Source: Macrotis lagotis (taxonomy: Eukaryota > Chordata > Mammalia > Peramelemorphia > Peramelidae). Taken from it: DNA of 64,000 bases. The notes under the pieces were generated by a model. It was not told the DNA's origin. It was given only the letters and a program-made list of their open reading frames with translations, and made no database searches. Within the stretch, counting starts at the first letter, position 1. Each line of letters begins with the position of its first letter. Location of the stretch: positions 128,828,254-128,892,253 of the forward strand of contig NC_133664.1 of assembly GCF_037893015.1 (NCBI RefSeq), in the 5' to 3' direction. Both the position numbers and the translations under genes were made by a program. Positions 33,401 to 44,107 of the stretch are shown in pieces.

Positions 33401-33890
33401 GACTACCTCCCTTAATCTACTCTTCCTTCTATTAGTCCTTCCCTTTTTCTCCCCCCCCCTTATGTCTGCCCTACCTTCTTTCAGCCCCTTCTTCCTCTTT
33501 TATTTCCCCTTTTCCCTCCTATTTCCCATAGCAGGAGATAAACTAAACTCAATTGGGACTGTTTGTTGTTCCCTCTTTGTACCAAATCTTTTGAGAGTAA
33601 GATTCACTTACTGTTCACATCCTTCCTTCTTTCCCTCTACTTTGTGTCTCCTCATATGATTTGATTAACTCTCCTCTGCCTTCCCCTTCTTCCCCCAGTA
33701 CAATTATTTTTTATGACTTAATAGTTTTTAATAACATCACATGATGATTATAATTAACTTATCCCAACTCCCTCTGTCTATGGATATTCCTTCCTTCTTA
33801 ATAGAAATATAGTTCTTAAGAGTTACAGGTATCTTCTTATGTAGGAATGTAAAGAGTTTAGTCTCATTTAAAAATATTTTCTCTCTCATT
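30500..33890 (-). mobile_element. 3.4 kb L1 fragment: inter-ORF spacer plus most of ORF2
   Basis: Largest L1 piece in the window, on the minus strand. From its 5' side (right) it has a purine-rich inter-ORF spacer (33296-33860, seen as pyrimidine-rich). The ORF2 endonuclease start is at 33104-33292 (MDVNRMNSPRKWKGIEWWIK, then ICCLKETHLKQRDTHRVKV). The pre-RT segment at about 32162 reads [20 protein letters not shown]. The RT core has GVKQGC at about 31449-31466 and the catalytic LSLFADDI at 31321-31344. The left end, near 30500-30660, still reads like the NCWENWK segment. The last part of ORF2, the 3' UTR and the poly-A tail are missing. Many stops and frameshifts make it inactive. Confidence 0.9.
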
Positions 33891-33999
33891 TATATTATTT
33901 TTTGATCAGATCAGAGTTTAGCAGGGCCCTCACCTCACTTTTTTTTAATCACAGTATTTCTATTAATGGAAATCACATTTCTATTGCATCAAATGCACC

Positions 34000-34100
34000 A
34001 TGACATACTTGAGAGAGTCAGAAGATTCAGGTTCAAATTCGACCTCTGATCTTTGTGTGATCATAGCAAATCATTTAATCTCTAAGAGCCATGAACAATT
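34000..34100 (+). mobile_element. MIR-type CORE-SINE fragment
   Basis: Sense MIR: 'gagagagtcagaagattcag', 'gttcaaattcgacctctgat', 'tgtgtgatcatagcaaatca'. Confidence 0.6.
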
Positions 34101-34561
34101 TTCTAATTAGCAAAGATGCTGCTAATAAACATTGCTGTAGGAAGATTCCTCATTTGGTAGTTTCCCAAATAAATAAAAAGGCAGGTCTAATCCATATTCC
34201 TAAATTTGCATTAGCGTTATGGACTGCCTTATCATATTGTTGACTCACATTGAACTTAAGACTCAGGCTTATTTTAACCAGTCATAATGCTATTTTGAAT
34301 GTTCAAGTCCTAGGACAATAAAGCAAACAGCCTAATTGGAGTTCTTTTTCTAGTGGCAGAAATGGGTTTGCTGCCAATCCCTCTTAAACCCACCCATCTA
34401 CAGTCACAAAGAGGTGGGAGAAGAAAGAGAGAGGTGAGAGAAAGCAAACAACACAAATTCATCCCCATCACTGGAAAAAACTACTTAAAATATATTGTCT
34501 ACCAGAAATGTATTCAATAGTGTTAGATTCATTTTTGGAGAGCAGTTCATTATTTCTCATT
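34101..34561. other. unassigned sequence
   Basis: Nothing recognised. Confidence 0.35.
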
Positions 34562-34737
34562 AAGAATGTAGTGGTGGGAGTGACAGTTAGGTGGTTCAGT
34601 GAATTGACTAACAGTCAGGAGGACCTGAGTTCAAATTAGAGCTCAGATACTTAATAATTCCCAGCTGTGTGACCTTGGGCAAATCACTTAATCCCATTAC
34701 TCTGCAAAAACTAAAAAAGAAAAAGAATGTAGTAGTG
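34562..34737 (+). mobile_element. WSINE1-like SINE with TSD
   Basis: Diverged sense copy ('gtgacagttaggtggttcag', 'gtcaggaggacctgagttca', 'tacttaataattcccagctg'). It is flanked by aagaatgtagtggtg (from 34562) and aagaatgtagtagtg (34723-34737). Confidence 0.9.
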
Positions 34738-35884
34738 AAAAACTGAATTTTGCTTTTGATATTATGCCTAAATGGAGCACAAATGACATTTATTTTGCTT
34801 TTAAGAAAACTCTAGAAAGTTTGAATGGTCCTTCTTGGCATAGCTGCCTTCTCTGATACCACAGTATTCATTGGGGCCTCATGACTCAGAATTGGAAATG
34901 AACCTTTCTACTTTATTTCAACAGGGCAAGGACAGGAATCAGAGACTTAGGCCTGGTCCTACAAATCCTTTCTTTTTCTTTTTTTCTATTGGGAGGCAGA
35001 AGAGAGAGAGTAGATTAGGATAGAAGGAGAGATCCCATTCTTCATGATCAAAAAATTAATAGTTAAAATTAAATGGACTTTCGACACTCCCTACAAGGAA
35101 CCATTGTGGGAGAAAATCATTTGTTTTCCTTTCAGTTTTATCATTATAAATGAAAACTTCCCTAAGAAAATTTTATGTGAAAACTCACAGGATGCATTAT
35201 TCTATTCATTCATTGTGACAGAAATGAAAATAACTCAACAGAAAACAAGGTATTGTGGGCTGAATCCCATTTTTTAGGTTTTATAACCTTGAAAATGTCT
35301 TTGCAGTGCCGGCATGATTATTATCGAGGTGGTTGCTATCACCAACAAACATTCAATAAGTCCTGTCTATGTGCCAGATTAGAAATTCTTACCTTGGGGT
35401 CCATGAATAGATTTCAGGAGATCTGTCAACTTGGATGGGAAAAACTGCATTTTCATATTCAGTAATCTCTAACAAAATTTAAGATTTCTTTCAGTTTTGG
35501 TTATAGGCAAGAAAGCATTATTCTGCTAAGGGGGGCATAATTTTCATCAGATAATCAATAAAATCTGTAACATAAAAAAAATTTACAGATTCCTTTACTA
35601 GATGATATAGGATTTTAAAGTAGTGATGTTGAGTTGAAAGAGATTGATTCTAATTGAACAATCATTTCATCCCTTTACCCCCTTATAAAAGAACACAAAC
35701 AACAATGATTACACAACTTTTGTGACTAGTACAAACTGGTAGTTTGTTCAGAGATGTGACCCTTACCTCAAAGGACCTTTAATATCTACACAACCCAAAT
35801 CACTAGTTCTAAGGTTAAGTAGATACTTTCTCTCCATTCTTCCTTTCAGTTAGTTACCTATTCAGTTAATAATAAGCACTGACT
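34738..35884. other. unassigned sequence
   Basis: No gene or family recognised. 77- and 70-codon frames at 35044-35465 have no recognisable motif. A short inverted repeat (aatctgtaa / ttacagatt) lies at about 35562-35591. Confidence 0.35.
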
Positions 35885-36060
35885 CACTCTAGAATATGTA
35901 GAGCTGGGTCAAATCTTACCTCTGGCTTTTATTACTTTTAAGACATTGGACAAGTCACAATCTTTCCATCTCAGTTTTCTCATCTGCAAATGAGAGCAGG
36001 TGGACAAAGATCGCTTTAGAGATTGCTTCCAATTTTAGAGCTGTAATTCTATAAAATATC
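35885..36060 (+). mobile_element. MIR-type CORE-SINE
   Basis: Sense MIR: 'gctgggtcaaatcttacctc', 'acattggacaagtcacaatc', 'tctcagttttctcatctgca' and 'cttccaattttagagctgta'. Confidence 0.7.
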
Positions 36061-36099
36061 AGTAGTCCTATGAAATCTGTAATCCTCTGGATTTTACAA

Positions 36100-36264
36100 G
36101 TATTATGTCAGGGGCAGCTAGGTGGAGAAGTGGATAGAACATTGGCCCTGGAGTGATAAGTTCAAATCCAGCCTTAGACACTTAGTAATTGCCTAGCTGT
36201 GTGACCTTGGGCAAGTCACTTGACTCCATTGCCTTAAATAAATTAAAAAAGGGTATTATGCTAG
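36100..36264 (+). mobile_element. WSINE1-like SINE with TSD
   Basis: Sense body 36111-36252, from 'ggggcagctaggtggagaag' to 'ccattgccttaaataaatta'. Flanks are gtattatgtcag (36100-36111) and gtattatgctag (36253-36264). The tail after the gene body is ccttaaataaa rather than cttgcaaaaa, which suggests a subfamily shared with the copy at 36625. Confidence 0.9.
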
Positions 36265-36335
36265 AGGCTGTGGATTCTATGATGAGGAAATGATACTGCC
36301 ATTTAGGATTTTTTCAGTGTGATAAACAGGCAAGC

Positions 36336-36585
36336 AAATAGCTTTTAGTGGATAGAGTACTGGACTGAGAATCAGGAAGACTCATCTTCATGAGTTCAAA
36401 TCCAATCCCAGATACTTACAAGTTGTGTAACTCTGGGTAAGTCTCCTCATCAAATTTACCTTAGTTTCTCCTCTATAGAATGATTTAGAGAAGGAAATGG
36501 CAAAGCACATTAGGATCTTTGCTAAGAAAATCTCAAATGGAGTCATGAATGAAATGACTGAACAACAACAAAATGTTAAGCCTAA
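36336..36585 (+). mobile_element. CORE-SINE with RTE/BovB-like tail
   Basis: Sense full copy: 'tagtggatagagtactggac', 'catgagttcaaatccaatcc', then the RTE-like tail 'gagaaggaaatggcaaagca', 'tctttgctaagaaaatctca', 'aatggagtcatgaatgaaat' and 'gactgaacaacaacaa'. Confidence 0.88.
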
Positions 36586-36611
36586 AAAGAAAGAAACAAA
36601 ATATGTACTGT

Positions 36612-36770
36612 AAGAATTCTTATGAAGGTGGATAGAGCACCAGCCCTGGAGTCAGGAGAACCTGACTTCAAATCCAACCTTAAACACTTAATAATTGTCT
36701 AGTTGTGTGACCTTGGGCAAATCACAACCCCATTGCCTTAAATAAAATTTAAAAAAAAGAATTATTATGG
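36612..36770 (+). mobile_element. 5'-truncated WSINE1-like SINE with TSD
   Basis: Sense copy lacking about 20 bases of the head ('aaggtggatagagcaccagc', 'gtcaggagaacctgacttca'). Flanks are aagaattcttatg (36612-36624) and aagaattattatg (about 36758-36770). Confidence 0.86.
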
Positions 36771-36817
36771 AGGAGAGATTATTTCCTGGAGGATGATGGG
36801 AGTTGGGAGAGGAATAC

Positions 36818-36860
36818 AGGGGGAGCAGGGGTGGGGGTGGGGGTGGGGGTGGAGGGGGGG
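36818..36860. repeat. (GGGGGT)n G-rich microsatellite
   Basis: Tandem hexamer GGGGGT with flanking G runs. It meets the G-quadruplex pattern by eye and explains the Pro-rich minus-strand frames here. Confidence 0.93.
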
Positions 36861-37015
36861 ATCTGAACCTTAAAAGAAGGATTTCCATAGTAAGAAGTGT
36901 GGGAAGAATGCATTCCTGGGAAGTAGCATAACCTGCCTGGGTGTTGGGAGTGAAGGTATGATAAAATGAGGCAAGAGCTTAATCTAATTTCACTAGAATG
37001 CATTCCTATGGTCCT

Positions 37016-37100
37016 AAAAATCATAGATTACTAAGATTGGAAAGGACTTCAGATATTGTTTAGTAACTTATCATCTACTTGAGGAAATGAGACAAACATA
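37016..37100 (-). mobile_element. MIR-type CORE-SINE fragment
   Basis: Antisense MIR head: 'atcatagattactaagattg', 'gaaaggacttcagatattgt', 'gaggaaatgagacaaac'. Confidence 0.5.
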
Positions 37101-37869
37101 AAAAATAATTAATAATGGTAGGCCATAAATAAGTTTCAACTGAGTGGTAAATACTGTTTTAGAAAAGGATAGGGATTATTTTGGTCTGAGATTTATACTG
37201 ATTTTTGGAGATAATCAATAGATGGAAGGAACTCAAAGGGGATTGGGAAAAGCTTCCTATAGAAGGTGGAATTTTAACTGACACTTAAAGGAAACAGGGA
37301 AACCAGAAAGTAGAGAAGAGAATGAAGAATATTTCAGTTATAAGAAATAGTCAGTGAAAATACCTGGAGCCAAGGGAAAGGGTTTCTAATCTGAGGAACA
37401 GCCAGGAGGTTAGTGTCACCAAATGAAATAGCACAAATGCTTTGTTTTATTGCTCTTTGCAGAGATTTTTTTTTTTTTACAAATTGAAAGTTTGTGGCAA
37501 TCCTGAATATACAAATCTATTGGCTCCATTTTTCCAATGGCATGTGTCCCCATTGTTCTCTCTTTCACATTTTGGTAATTCTCACAGTTTCAAACCTTTC
37601 CATTATTATTTTAAATGACATTGTGATCTGTGATCAATGATCTTTGATATTACAATTGTAATTGTTTTGGGTTGTCAGGAATTACAATTATGTAAGATAG
37701 TGGACTTAATTCACAAATATTGATGTGTTCTGATGGTTCCAATTCCTTGTCTCTCTCTCCCTCTCCTTTTGTCTCCTTATTCCTTGAAACATAACAATAT
37801 AGAAATTAGATCTGTTAATAACCCTACAATGGTCTCTAAGCCAGCTGAAAGAAGAGTCAAACTATGTGG

Positions 37870-38676
37870 CAAACTTCATTTTTTTGTGTGTGTGGGGGTG
37901 AAGTTATTTATTTTTCCACCTACATGCAATGGTAGTTTTGAACAATGATTATTTGCTAGCTTTTGAGTTTTACATTTTTCTCCCTTCTTCCTTTCCTTTT
38001 CCCTTCTCCTTCCCCTTGATAGAAAGCAATCTAATATAGGCCATACATGTATAACCATTTTAAACACAGATCCATATTAATCATGTTATGAACGAAGAAT
38101 CAAATAAAAAATGCAAAAAAGACATTAGAGAGATTTTTAAAAACCGTAAGACCTAAGACAAGTTTTATTTGTTTGGTTTGCATTTAAACTCCTCAGATCC
38201 TTCTCTAGATACAGATGGCATTTTCCATCATGGCTTTTAGAATTCTCTTTGATTAGTGGGTGCTGAAATGAACAAATCCATCACGGTTGATCATTGCCCC
38301 ATGTTGCTATTAGTGTGTCCAATGTTCTTCTGGTTCTGTTCATTTCACTCAGCATCAGTTCATGGAAGTCTTTCTAGGCTATTCTGAATGCCCATTCCCC
38401 ATGATTTTTTATAGAACAATAGTATTCCATAACATACATATACCACAATTTGTTCAGCCCTTCTCCAGTTGATGGATACTCCCTCAATTTCCAATCTTTG
38501 CCGCCACAAACAGAGCTGCTATGAACATTTTTACACATGTGTTTTTTTTCACCCTTTTTCTTGATCTTCTTGGGCTTCAGACCTAGTAATGTTATTGTTG
38601 AATATGCATAGTTTTGTTGCCCTTTTGGCTTTATTCCAAATTGTTCTCCAAAAAAAGGTTAGATCCAAACTTCATT
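37870..38676 (-). mobile_element. 5'-truncated L1 inserted in Tigger, with TSD
   Basis: Antisense L1 body 37881-38665, with the T run at the left end, 3' UTR sequence, and ORF2 C-terminal sequence ('ggttctgttcatttcactca', 'ccacaatttgttcagccctt', 'tgatggatactccctcaatt'). A perfect 11-base repeat, caaacttcatt, lies on both sides (37870-37880 and 38666-38676). Confidence 0.93.
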
Positions 38677-38790
38677 GTTTTAAAGAAATTGCCACAGCCT
38701 AATGATTATAGCTTATTTCTGATGAGTCAGCAGGCATCAACTTTGAGGAGAGAGCCTTCACCTGAAAAAAAAGATCATGATTCACTGAAG

Positions 38791-38999
38791 GTTTAAATCA
38801 GTGGCCAGGAAAGTCAGGTCTGAGGGCCATTAAATCATTTTGTCCAGTGCTGCCAAGGTAACTGCTGGTGGAATTCAAAATTCAATAAGTTAGGAACTTT
38901 TAGGGGGTAAATTAATTAAATGTTTAATTAAATATAGCAGACTAATTTTTAAGTTCTGACTCTTGGCAGAAAAAAGTTTTCCCCATCCCTGATTTAGAT
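38791..38999. mobile_element. hAT-type MITE inside Tigger, 8-bp TSD
   Basis: A 193-base element at 38799-38991. Its ends pair as short inverted repeats (cagtggccaggaaag against cagggatggggaaaac). The 8-base flanks are gtttaaat (38791-38798) and atttagat (38992-38999), the TSD length expected for hAT. The inside, with 'tccagtgctgccaaggtaac' and 'gactaatttttaagttctga', is what I know from marsupial Charlie-type hAT repeats. No coding capacity. Confidence 0.82.
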
Positions 39000-39330
39000 G
39001 ATGGTTAACTTTATTTTTAAGCAATAGAGTATTTTTAAATTAAGGTATGCACATTTTACTTTTTAAACATAATACTATTGCACATTTAATAGATTACAGT
39101 ATAGTGTAAACCTACCTTTCCTGTGCACTTGGAAATTTAAAAATTCATGGGACCTGTTTTATCATAATATTCACCCAATTGTAGTAATCTAGAGGCAAAC
39201 TCATTTATCTCCAAGTTCTACCTGTATATAGTAGAGTAAGTTCTTTGGAATTTTGAAAGGTAGAAAGGAGCAGAGAGGACATTCTAGATTAAGTTAAGTC
39301 ATGGAGGCAGAAAAGAAAAGGGCAGAGGTC

Positions 39331-39704
39331 AGTTTGGAAAGAATGGGTTAGAATGGAAAGAGTATTTGGGGCCAGATCCTTGCATTTTCTCAGAATGCTT
39401 TGTCTAGATCTCTCCTTTCCTCCATGACACTTGATTTCTCACATGTATTCATTTCCATATTATATTTCCTCTAATTGACTTTAGGATGCTTGAGGGAAAA
39501 GCAATGTGTTCCTTTTTCCTTTTTTTTAGATTCCCAGCCCTAGGACAGGACAGCATTTTATCTGTTGGTAGGTATTTACTGAAATCAGTCTTGTCATATC
39601 TCTTCCAAAAATTGTATGGGAAAATTCAGTACCTTCTGTGATAGTCCCCTTCTACTTTTGGAAAGGGAAAAAATGATAAATGGACATTTCTATTCAGGGC
39701 AATA
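39331..39704. other. unassigned sequence
   Basis: Nothing recognised beyond a possible L2-like scrap near 39480-39570. Confidence 0.35.
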
Positions 39705-39885
39705 GATTTAGAGTAGGAAATGACCTCTGAGGTCATCTAGTCCAATAGCTCTCTTTCTACCTCTACAGACACCTCATGACAGAAAAGGGAGCTGAGGCTC
39801 TGTGAGGTGACTTTTCCAAGGTCACAATAATAATGAGTGACAGAGCAAGGATATGAGCCCAGGTCCTCTGATCACATCTTTACTG
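39705..39885 (-). mobile_element. MIR-type CORE-SINE
   Basis: Antisense copy: 'gacctctgaggtcatctagt', 'gctgaggctctgtgaggtga', 'cccaggtcctctgatcacat'. First of three same-strand MIRs. Confidence 0.75.
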
Positions 39886-39914
39886 TCTCTCAGAATTCTC
39901 AGAAGTTTGTCCTT

Positions 39915-40155
39915 TTAATAACAACTAGCATTCATATCACACTTTAAGATTTGCAGGATGCTTAAGCATGGCATTTCATTTGACATTCCCAACTATGTAT
40001 AGTAGAGGTTGTTATTATCTCTGTTTTACAGTAGAGGAAACCAAGTCTTAGAGATATTAAAGTTTGCCCAGAGATAGAGAGCTAATAAGTATGAGATCGA
40101 ATTGGAACTCAGGTCTTTCAGATTTCACTTCCAGCACTCTATCTATTTCCACAGT
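39915..40155 (-). mobile_element. MIR-type CORE-SINE
   Basis: Antisense full copy: 'caactagcattcatatcaca', 'taagatttgcaggatgctta', 'ctgttttacagtagaggaaa', 'ttccagcactctatctattt'. Confidence 0.8.
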
Positions 40156-40244
40156 TAGTTGCTTATATTAAGATCTTATCTATTTTCTGAGAAAATCTAC
40201 CCATTACTTTTAATTCTACCCTCTAGGACCAATCAAAACAAGTC

Positions 40245-40410
40245 CTAGCATCCTAGAACTAAAGTTGGAAGGGATCTCAGAAGCCAATTTAGTCCCATTT
40301 CCTAATTTGACAAATAAGGAAACTGAACCCATGGCAGTTAAATGATTTGCCCAAAGTCACACAAGTAATAAACATCAGAGATCCCAGGTCATCTGACTCA
40401 ACATCAGTAA
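40245..40410 (-). mobile_element. MIR-type CORE-SINE
   Basis: Antisense copy: 'aactaaagttggaagggatc', 'tgacaaataaggaaactgaa', 'gcccaaagtcacacaagtaa'. Confidence 0.75.
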
Positions 40411-41097
40411 ACTTTACTTTTATCAAGACTAATTCTTCTCCCATGTAACAACTATGTGAAGATGGTTCTCAGGTTCCTTAAATCTTTTCTTCTCTATTTT
40501 AAATGACACCAGTTATTTCACTTTATTCTCATATGGTATTATTTTAAATGTTATTTCCCAACTTATTATGCTTCTCTAAATGTCCTCTGGTTTGATCATT
40601 TCCATACTAAAATTTTAACCTAAATTATCTATCCACTGTGACACCTATGTAATATTTTATCAAACTACTCCAGTTATGAACAAAAAGGAACAGAATTACC
40701 CCACCTCTGTATCCTATACTTAGGATTACCAAACATTTTATGATTCTGAACCCTTTTACAATAGCAAAAAATTTCACAAACTCTTCCCTACCCCTACCAG
40801 TTATAGTTTTACAATTAGTATATGCTGGTAGAAAAGATATATATTGATTTAAAAAGCAACTGAATGCAGTCACACCTTAAATGAATTCATATTTTATTAA
40901 TTATAACATTTACATACATTTAAAAATTATTAATAAATCTCTGAATGTGAGACATTTACTATATTGAATCATTTAGTGAGATGGTGGGGTTGGAAAATTG
41001 CGTAAGTATGGATTCTCAGATCTTTATAATTATTATATCCTCTTTCTAGGCTCCCCAGAACTACTGGTCAGGAGGCTATTTGTCTTTTATTGAAACC
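40411..41097. other. unassigned sequence
   Basis: Nothing recognised. An 82-codon minus-strand frame (40625-40873) lies in AT-rich DNA without motifs. Confidence 0.35.
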
Positions 41098-41352
41098 TAC
41101 ATAGGTGGCATAGTGGACAGAGTGCTGTGCTTGGAGTCGTGAAGACTCATGTTCTAAATTTAAATCTAATCTCAGAGGTTTATTGGCTATGTGAGTCACA
41201 CAGTGGGGAAATTACTTAGCCCTATTTGCTTCATCTTCCTCATCCATACAATAAATTTGAGAGGGCAAACCACTGCAGTATCTTTACTAAGAAAACCCCA
41301 ATTGGGGCCATGAAAAACTGGACATGACCATAATGACTGAACATTAACAAAT
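41098..41352 (+). mobile_element. CORE-SINE with RTE/BovB-like tail
   Basis: Sense full copy: 'ataggtggcatagtggacag', then 'gggcaaaccactgcagtatc', 'tttactaagaaaaccccaat', 'tggggccatgaaaaactgga' and 'atgactgaacattaacaa'. Confidence 0.87.
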
Positions 41353-41611
41353 TGGTAGATACTAGGGATTATAATTTTAATTTTTAACCAAAGTGGCATC
41401 AAAAGTACTCATTAATAAGAAAGATGACACGTCTGGAATTTTGTTTTGATAATTTAAAATGCGGGACTTGATTTTGTATCTGAAGAAAAGATAAACTTCA
41501 AGTAGGAGTGGAAGTTGTTCCAGAGAAAGTAATGATTCTAGGCAAATATGGGAAAAATGATGGGGATTGTTATTATCTTTTTAGGAGATATCAAGATGGC
41601 AAGTTTAGACA

Positions 41612-42120
41612 AATAACAAATATTTATTAAGAAGCTACTCTTATGATACCCTGTGTTAGGAACTGAAGAAACAGGGACAATGAATGAAATAATTTCTACT
41701 TGCAAAATAAAGAGGGCAACAATAAGGACATATAGTATATGTAGATTCAAAATAAATTTTATAGAATAAAATGCAAATATATATACATCCTGATTTTAAA
41801 ATTATATGTGATCAGACACTAGCCAGTCATTGGATGATGGCAGTAAGTATAAAACTAGTTGTCGACTTGTCAAATTAGGGAGAGTAGGAGGAATATGTGG
41901 ACCATGGAGGGTTTATCTCATTTGAGGGCATTATCACAAAAGTTTCTCAAGAGGAAGGAAATGAGTTTTAGTTTAATTCTCTAAATACTGCATACCTTCT
42001 TTGTGCAACACTGTATTAAATTCTGGTTAAGATTTGAAAACAACCATAAGGCACAGTCTTTGCCATTCTCAACTGCAATTTAATTACAGAAGCAAGATAC
42101 AGATTTATAAAACTTATTGT
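41612..42120 (-). mobile_element. ancient repeat unit, L2-type end, decayed
   Basis: Antisense L2-like terminus 'aacaaatatttattaagaag' and 'accctgtgttaggaactgaa'. Further matches to the 9631 unit are weak. A second L2-end-like scrap lies at 41990-42120. Confidence 0.45.
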
Positions 42121-42139
42121 TTAGTGATACTATATGATA

Positions 42140-42270
42140 ATAAAGAAGCAATATGGCATAATTGAGAGAAGACTGATCTTAGTGTCAAGAAGACCTGATT
42201 TTGAATTAAAGATCTGACACATCCTAGTTATGGCACTGTGGGAAAGTCATTTCATTTTCAGTGCCCCCCA
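42140..42270 (+). mobile_element. MIR-type CORE-SINE
   Basis: Sense MIR: 'gcaatatggcataattgaga', 'gtgtcaagaagacctgattt', 'ggcactgtgggaaagtcatt'. Confidence 0.6.
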
Positions 42271-42299
42271 AGTAATTTGTAGTGTATACACTAAAGAGT

Positions 42300-42900
42300 T
42301 TATACTGCTATATATTTATGAAGGGAATTTTTATTCTGAGAAATACTTACATTGATGAAATTATAATTCCCAGGGTAGATATATAAAGAACAAACAAAAA
42401 AATTATACCAAAATGAGGAGTATAGACCTTAAAGGATAGAAAAGATAAGATAGGAATCAATGAATCTTGGATTGACCACTGAAGGCTTGTTGAAAAAAGT
42501 CAAACTTGGTCTTAGACCCAAAGAAGAGAAAAACATATCAAAAAGATGGTTGCTATTCAAGAAAAAATAATAAGCCTAAGCAAAAGCAGGTAAAATGATG
42601 TGAATTTATGTCATCTTTTTAAGAAATATTTTAATTAATAATTAACATTTAATATTAAAATATGAGAATTCATATTAAAGAATACTGAGAGAGGATGTTG
42701 AATTGGTTGAATAAGACTAGCTTGTAGAAGGTCTTGACTGCCAGAACATTGAAATTTACTCCATGAAGAGATGATATTAAAGGTTTTTGAACAAGGAAAT
42801 AACATGTGAAAGTCTTATTTTGGAAAGATCAATGTGGTAATAGTGGTCTGGATGACACTAAAAGGGGGAAGTCACTAAAGAAAAGGAAATAATTTCAATA
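42300..42900 (-). mobile_element. ancient repeat unit, decayed
   Basis: 9631-type unit: 'ccactgaaggcttgttgaaa', 'gtagaaggtcttgactgcca', 'aggtttttgaacaaggaaat', 'aacatgtgaaagtcttattt' and 'tggaaagatcaatgtggtaa'. Confidence 0.55.
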
Positions 42901-42904
42901 AGTG

Positions 42905-43105
42905 AGATTGAAAAGCCTGATAATAATAATTAAATCGAGATATTTAAGGTTTACAAAATATTCTCCTTTGAAACACTGTGTGAAGTAGATTATAGATCAT
43001 GAACAAATTTAGAAAGGTTGTTGACTTCCTCAAGATTACACAGTCTATCAGTGGTAGAGATTGGACTAGAATCTAGGTCTTCTGACTCCTAGCTTACAGC
43101 CCAAT
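42905..43105 (-). mobile_element. MIR-type CORE-SINE
   Basis: Antisense MIR: 'ataataattaaatcgagata', 'cctcaagattacacagtcta', 'gactagaatctaggtcttct', 'gactcctagcttacagccca'. Confidence 0.7.
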
Positions 43106-43177
43106 CAACTAGACTCCATGGACTCATTCATGCCAGTATTACTCTCATTTGTACCAACTCATGCATAAAATAAATTT

Positions 43178-43400
43178 AAGAGATCTGGGTTCAAATTTTT
43201 ATTTTAAAATGTAATTAATTCAACCTCCTAATTTCAGTCCAATCTTTACCACTGACTGACTACGTGACCTTGAGGAAGTCAAAGCCTCTCTTAGCCTGAT
43301 TCCAAATATATAAAATAGAAGTGATTTTACTTTCCATACCTATGTTAGCATCTTTTTGTTTATTTAGGGAAGTAATTAAAGCATGTAAAAATATTTTGAA
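43178..43400 (+). mobile_element. MIR-type CORE-SINE with internal insert
   Basis: Sense MIR: 'gagatctgggttcaaatttt', later 'accactgactgactacgtga', 'ccttgaggaagtcaaagcct'. An AT-rich insert of about 35 bases separates the parts. Confidence 0.6.
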
Positions 43401-44107
43401 ATCTATAAGATGTCATACAAATGTCAAGAATTAGTCTTTGTAGGTTCTCTGATCAGTTGTTCCATCTTCTAAAATCTTGCATGAGATTTTTGAGAAACTG
43501 GATACTATTTTTCTCCAGTTACTTTTTGCCCTTTCCCTTCCATCAGATCTGCCTCAAGAAAAAAAAAAAACATCTATCTCTTCAAAAGAAATGTTGGTTG
43601 TTGCTATGATTATAGAGCTGTTCATGCCCAAAGGTAATCACAGCAAATGCATCTATAATAAGATTCATGGATAAATTAATAAGTAAAGCTATTTGTGTTC
43701 ATTTGTATTCTTTATTATCTTCTAGTCATTTTGCCATCCTTCCTTCTCTAGTCTGATATGTTGAAGGATATGGTAAATGTTCTTAATTATTTGAGTCAAA
43801 ATGATGAAAGAGTTTCATATCACAGATGGAGACAGTATGTGAATATGCAGCTTTCGAAGAAGCAGGTCTTTTTTAAAGATGAAATTGATGGTGGGGACAA
43901 GAGAAAAAATATTTGAAAGGGGCTTCTGTAGAAGTTATAGTTTGAATACTACACGTAAAGATAAAGGGGAAAATTGAATCAAGACAGGTTGAGGAAATTT
44001 GGGTAAATTGTTAGCTTTTCTTCGACCTTCCTAAATACCTCCACTCCCTATATCCCCTCTCTTATCCCTGAACTTAACCAGATTTCAGACATATAGAAAG
44101 AGATAAA
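43401..44107. other. unassigned sequence
   Basis: No gene recognised. The overlapping 62-65 codon frames at 43421-43674 share a run of lysine codons from an A tract. Confidence 0.35.

Larger units (their letters stand above)
37431..39228 (+). mobile_element. Tigger1-like DNA transposon, deleted and interrupted
   Basis: The 5' part (37431-37880) follows Tigger1: 'ttgttttattgctctttgca' at the terminal repeat, 'acaaattgaaagtttgtggc', 'ttggctccatttttccaatg', 'cattttggtaattctcacag' and 'gatctgtgatcaatgatctt'. The transposase start is at about 37829 (MVSKPAERRVK; Tigger1 begins MASK). The 3' part (38666-39228) follows the Tigger1 end: 'aaagaaattgccacagccta', 'aaattaaggtatgcacattt', 'gattacagtatagtgtaaac', ending 'ttctacctgta'. 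Nearly all the transposase is missing, so before the L1 and hAT insertions this was already a non-autonomous deletion derivative. Confidence 0.85.
37101..39330 (-). mobile_element. ancient repeat unit split by a Tigger element
   Basis: The 9631-type unit. It shows 'ggattgggaaaagcttccta', 'gaaggtggaattttaactga', 'cacttaaaggaaacagggaa', 'tacctggagccaagggaaag' and 'ctgaggaacagccaggaggt' up to about 37430. It seems to resume after the Tigger at about 39229 ('gagtaagttctttggaattt', 'tgaaaggtagaaaggagcag'). Confidence 0.6.

Noticed and set aside
33297..33659. 120-codon plus-strand frame rich in Ser, Leu and Phe, like a membrane protein
   Set aside because: It is the pyrimidine-rich complement of the L1 inter-ORF spacer. 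The coding strand of that L1 is the minus strand.
36688..37024. Pro-rich minus-strand frames
   Set aside because: Caused by the GGGGGT hexamer run.
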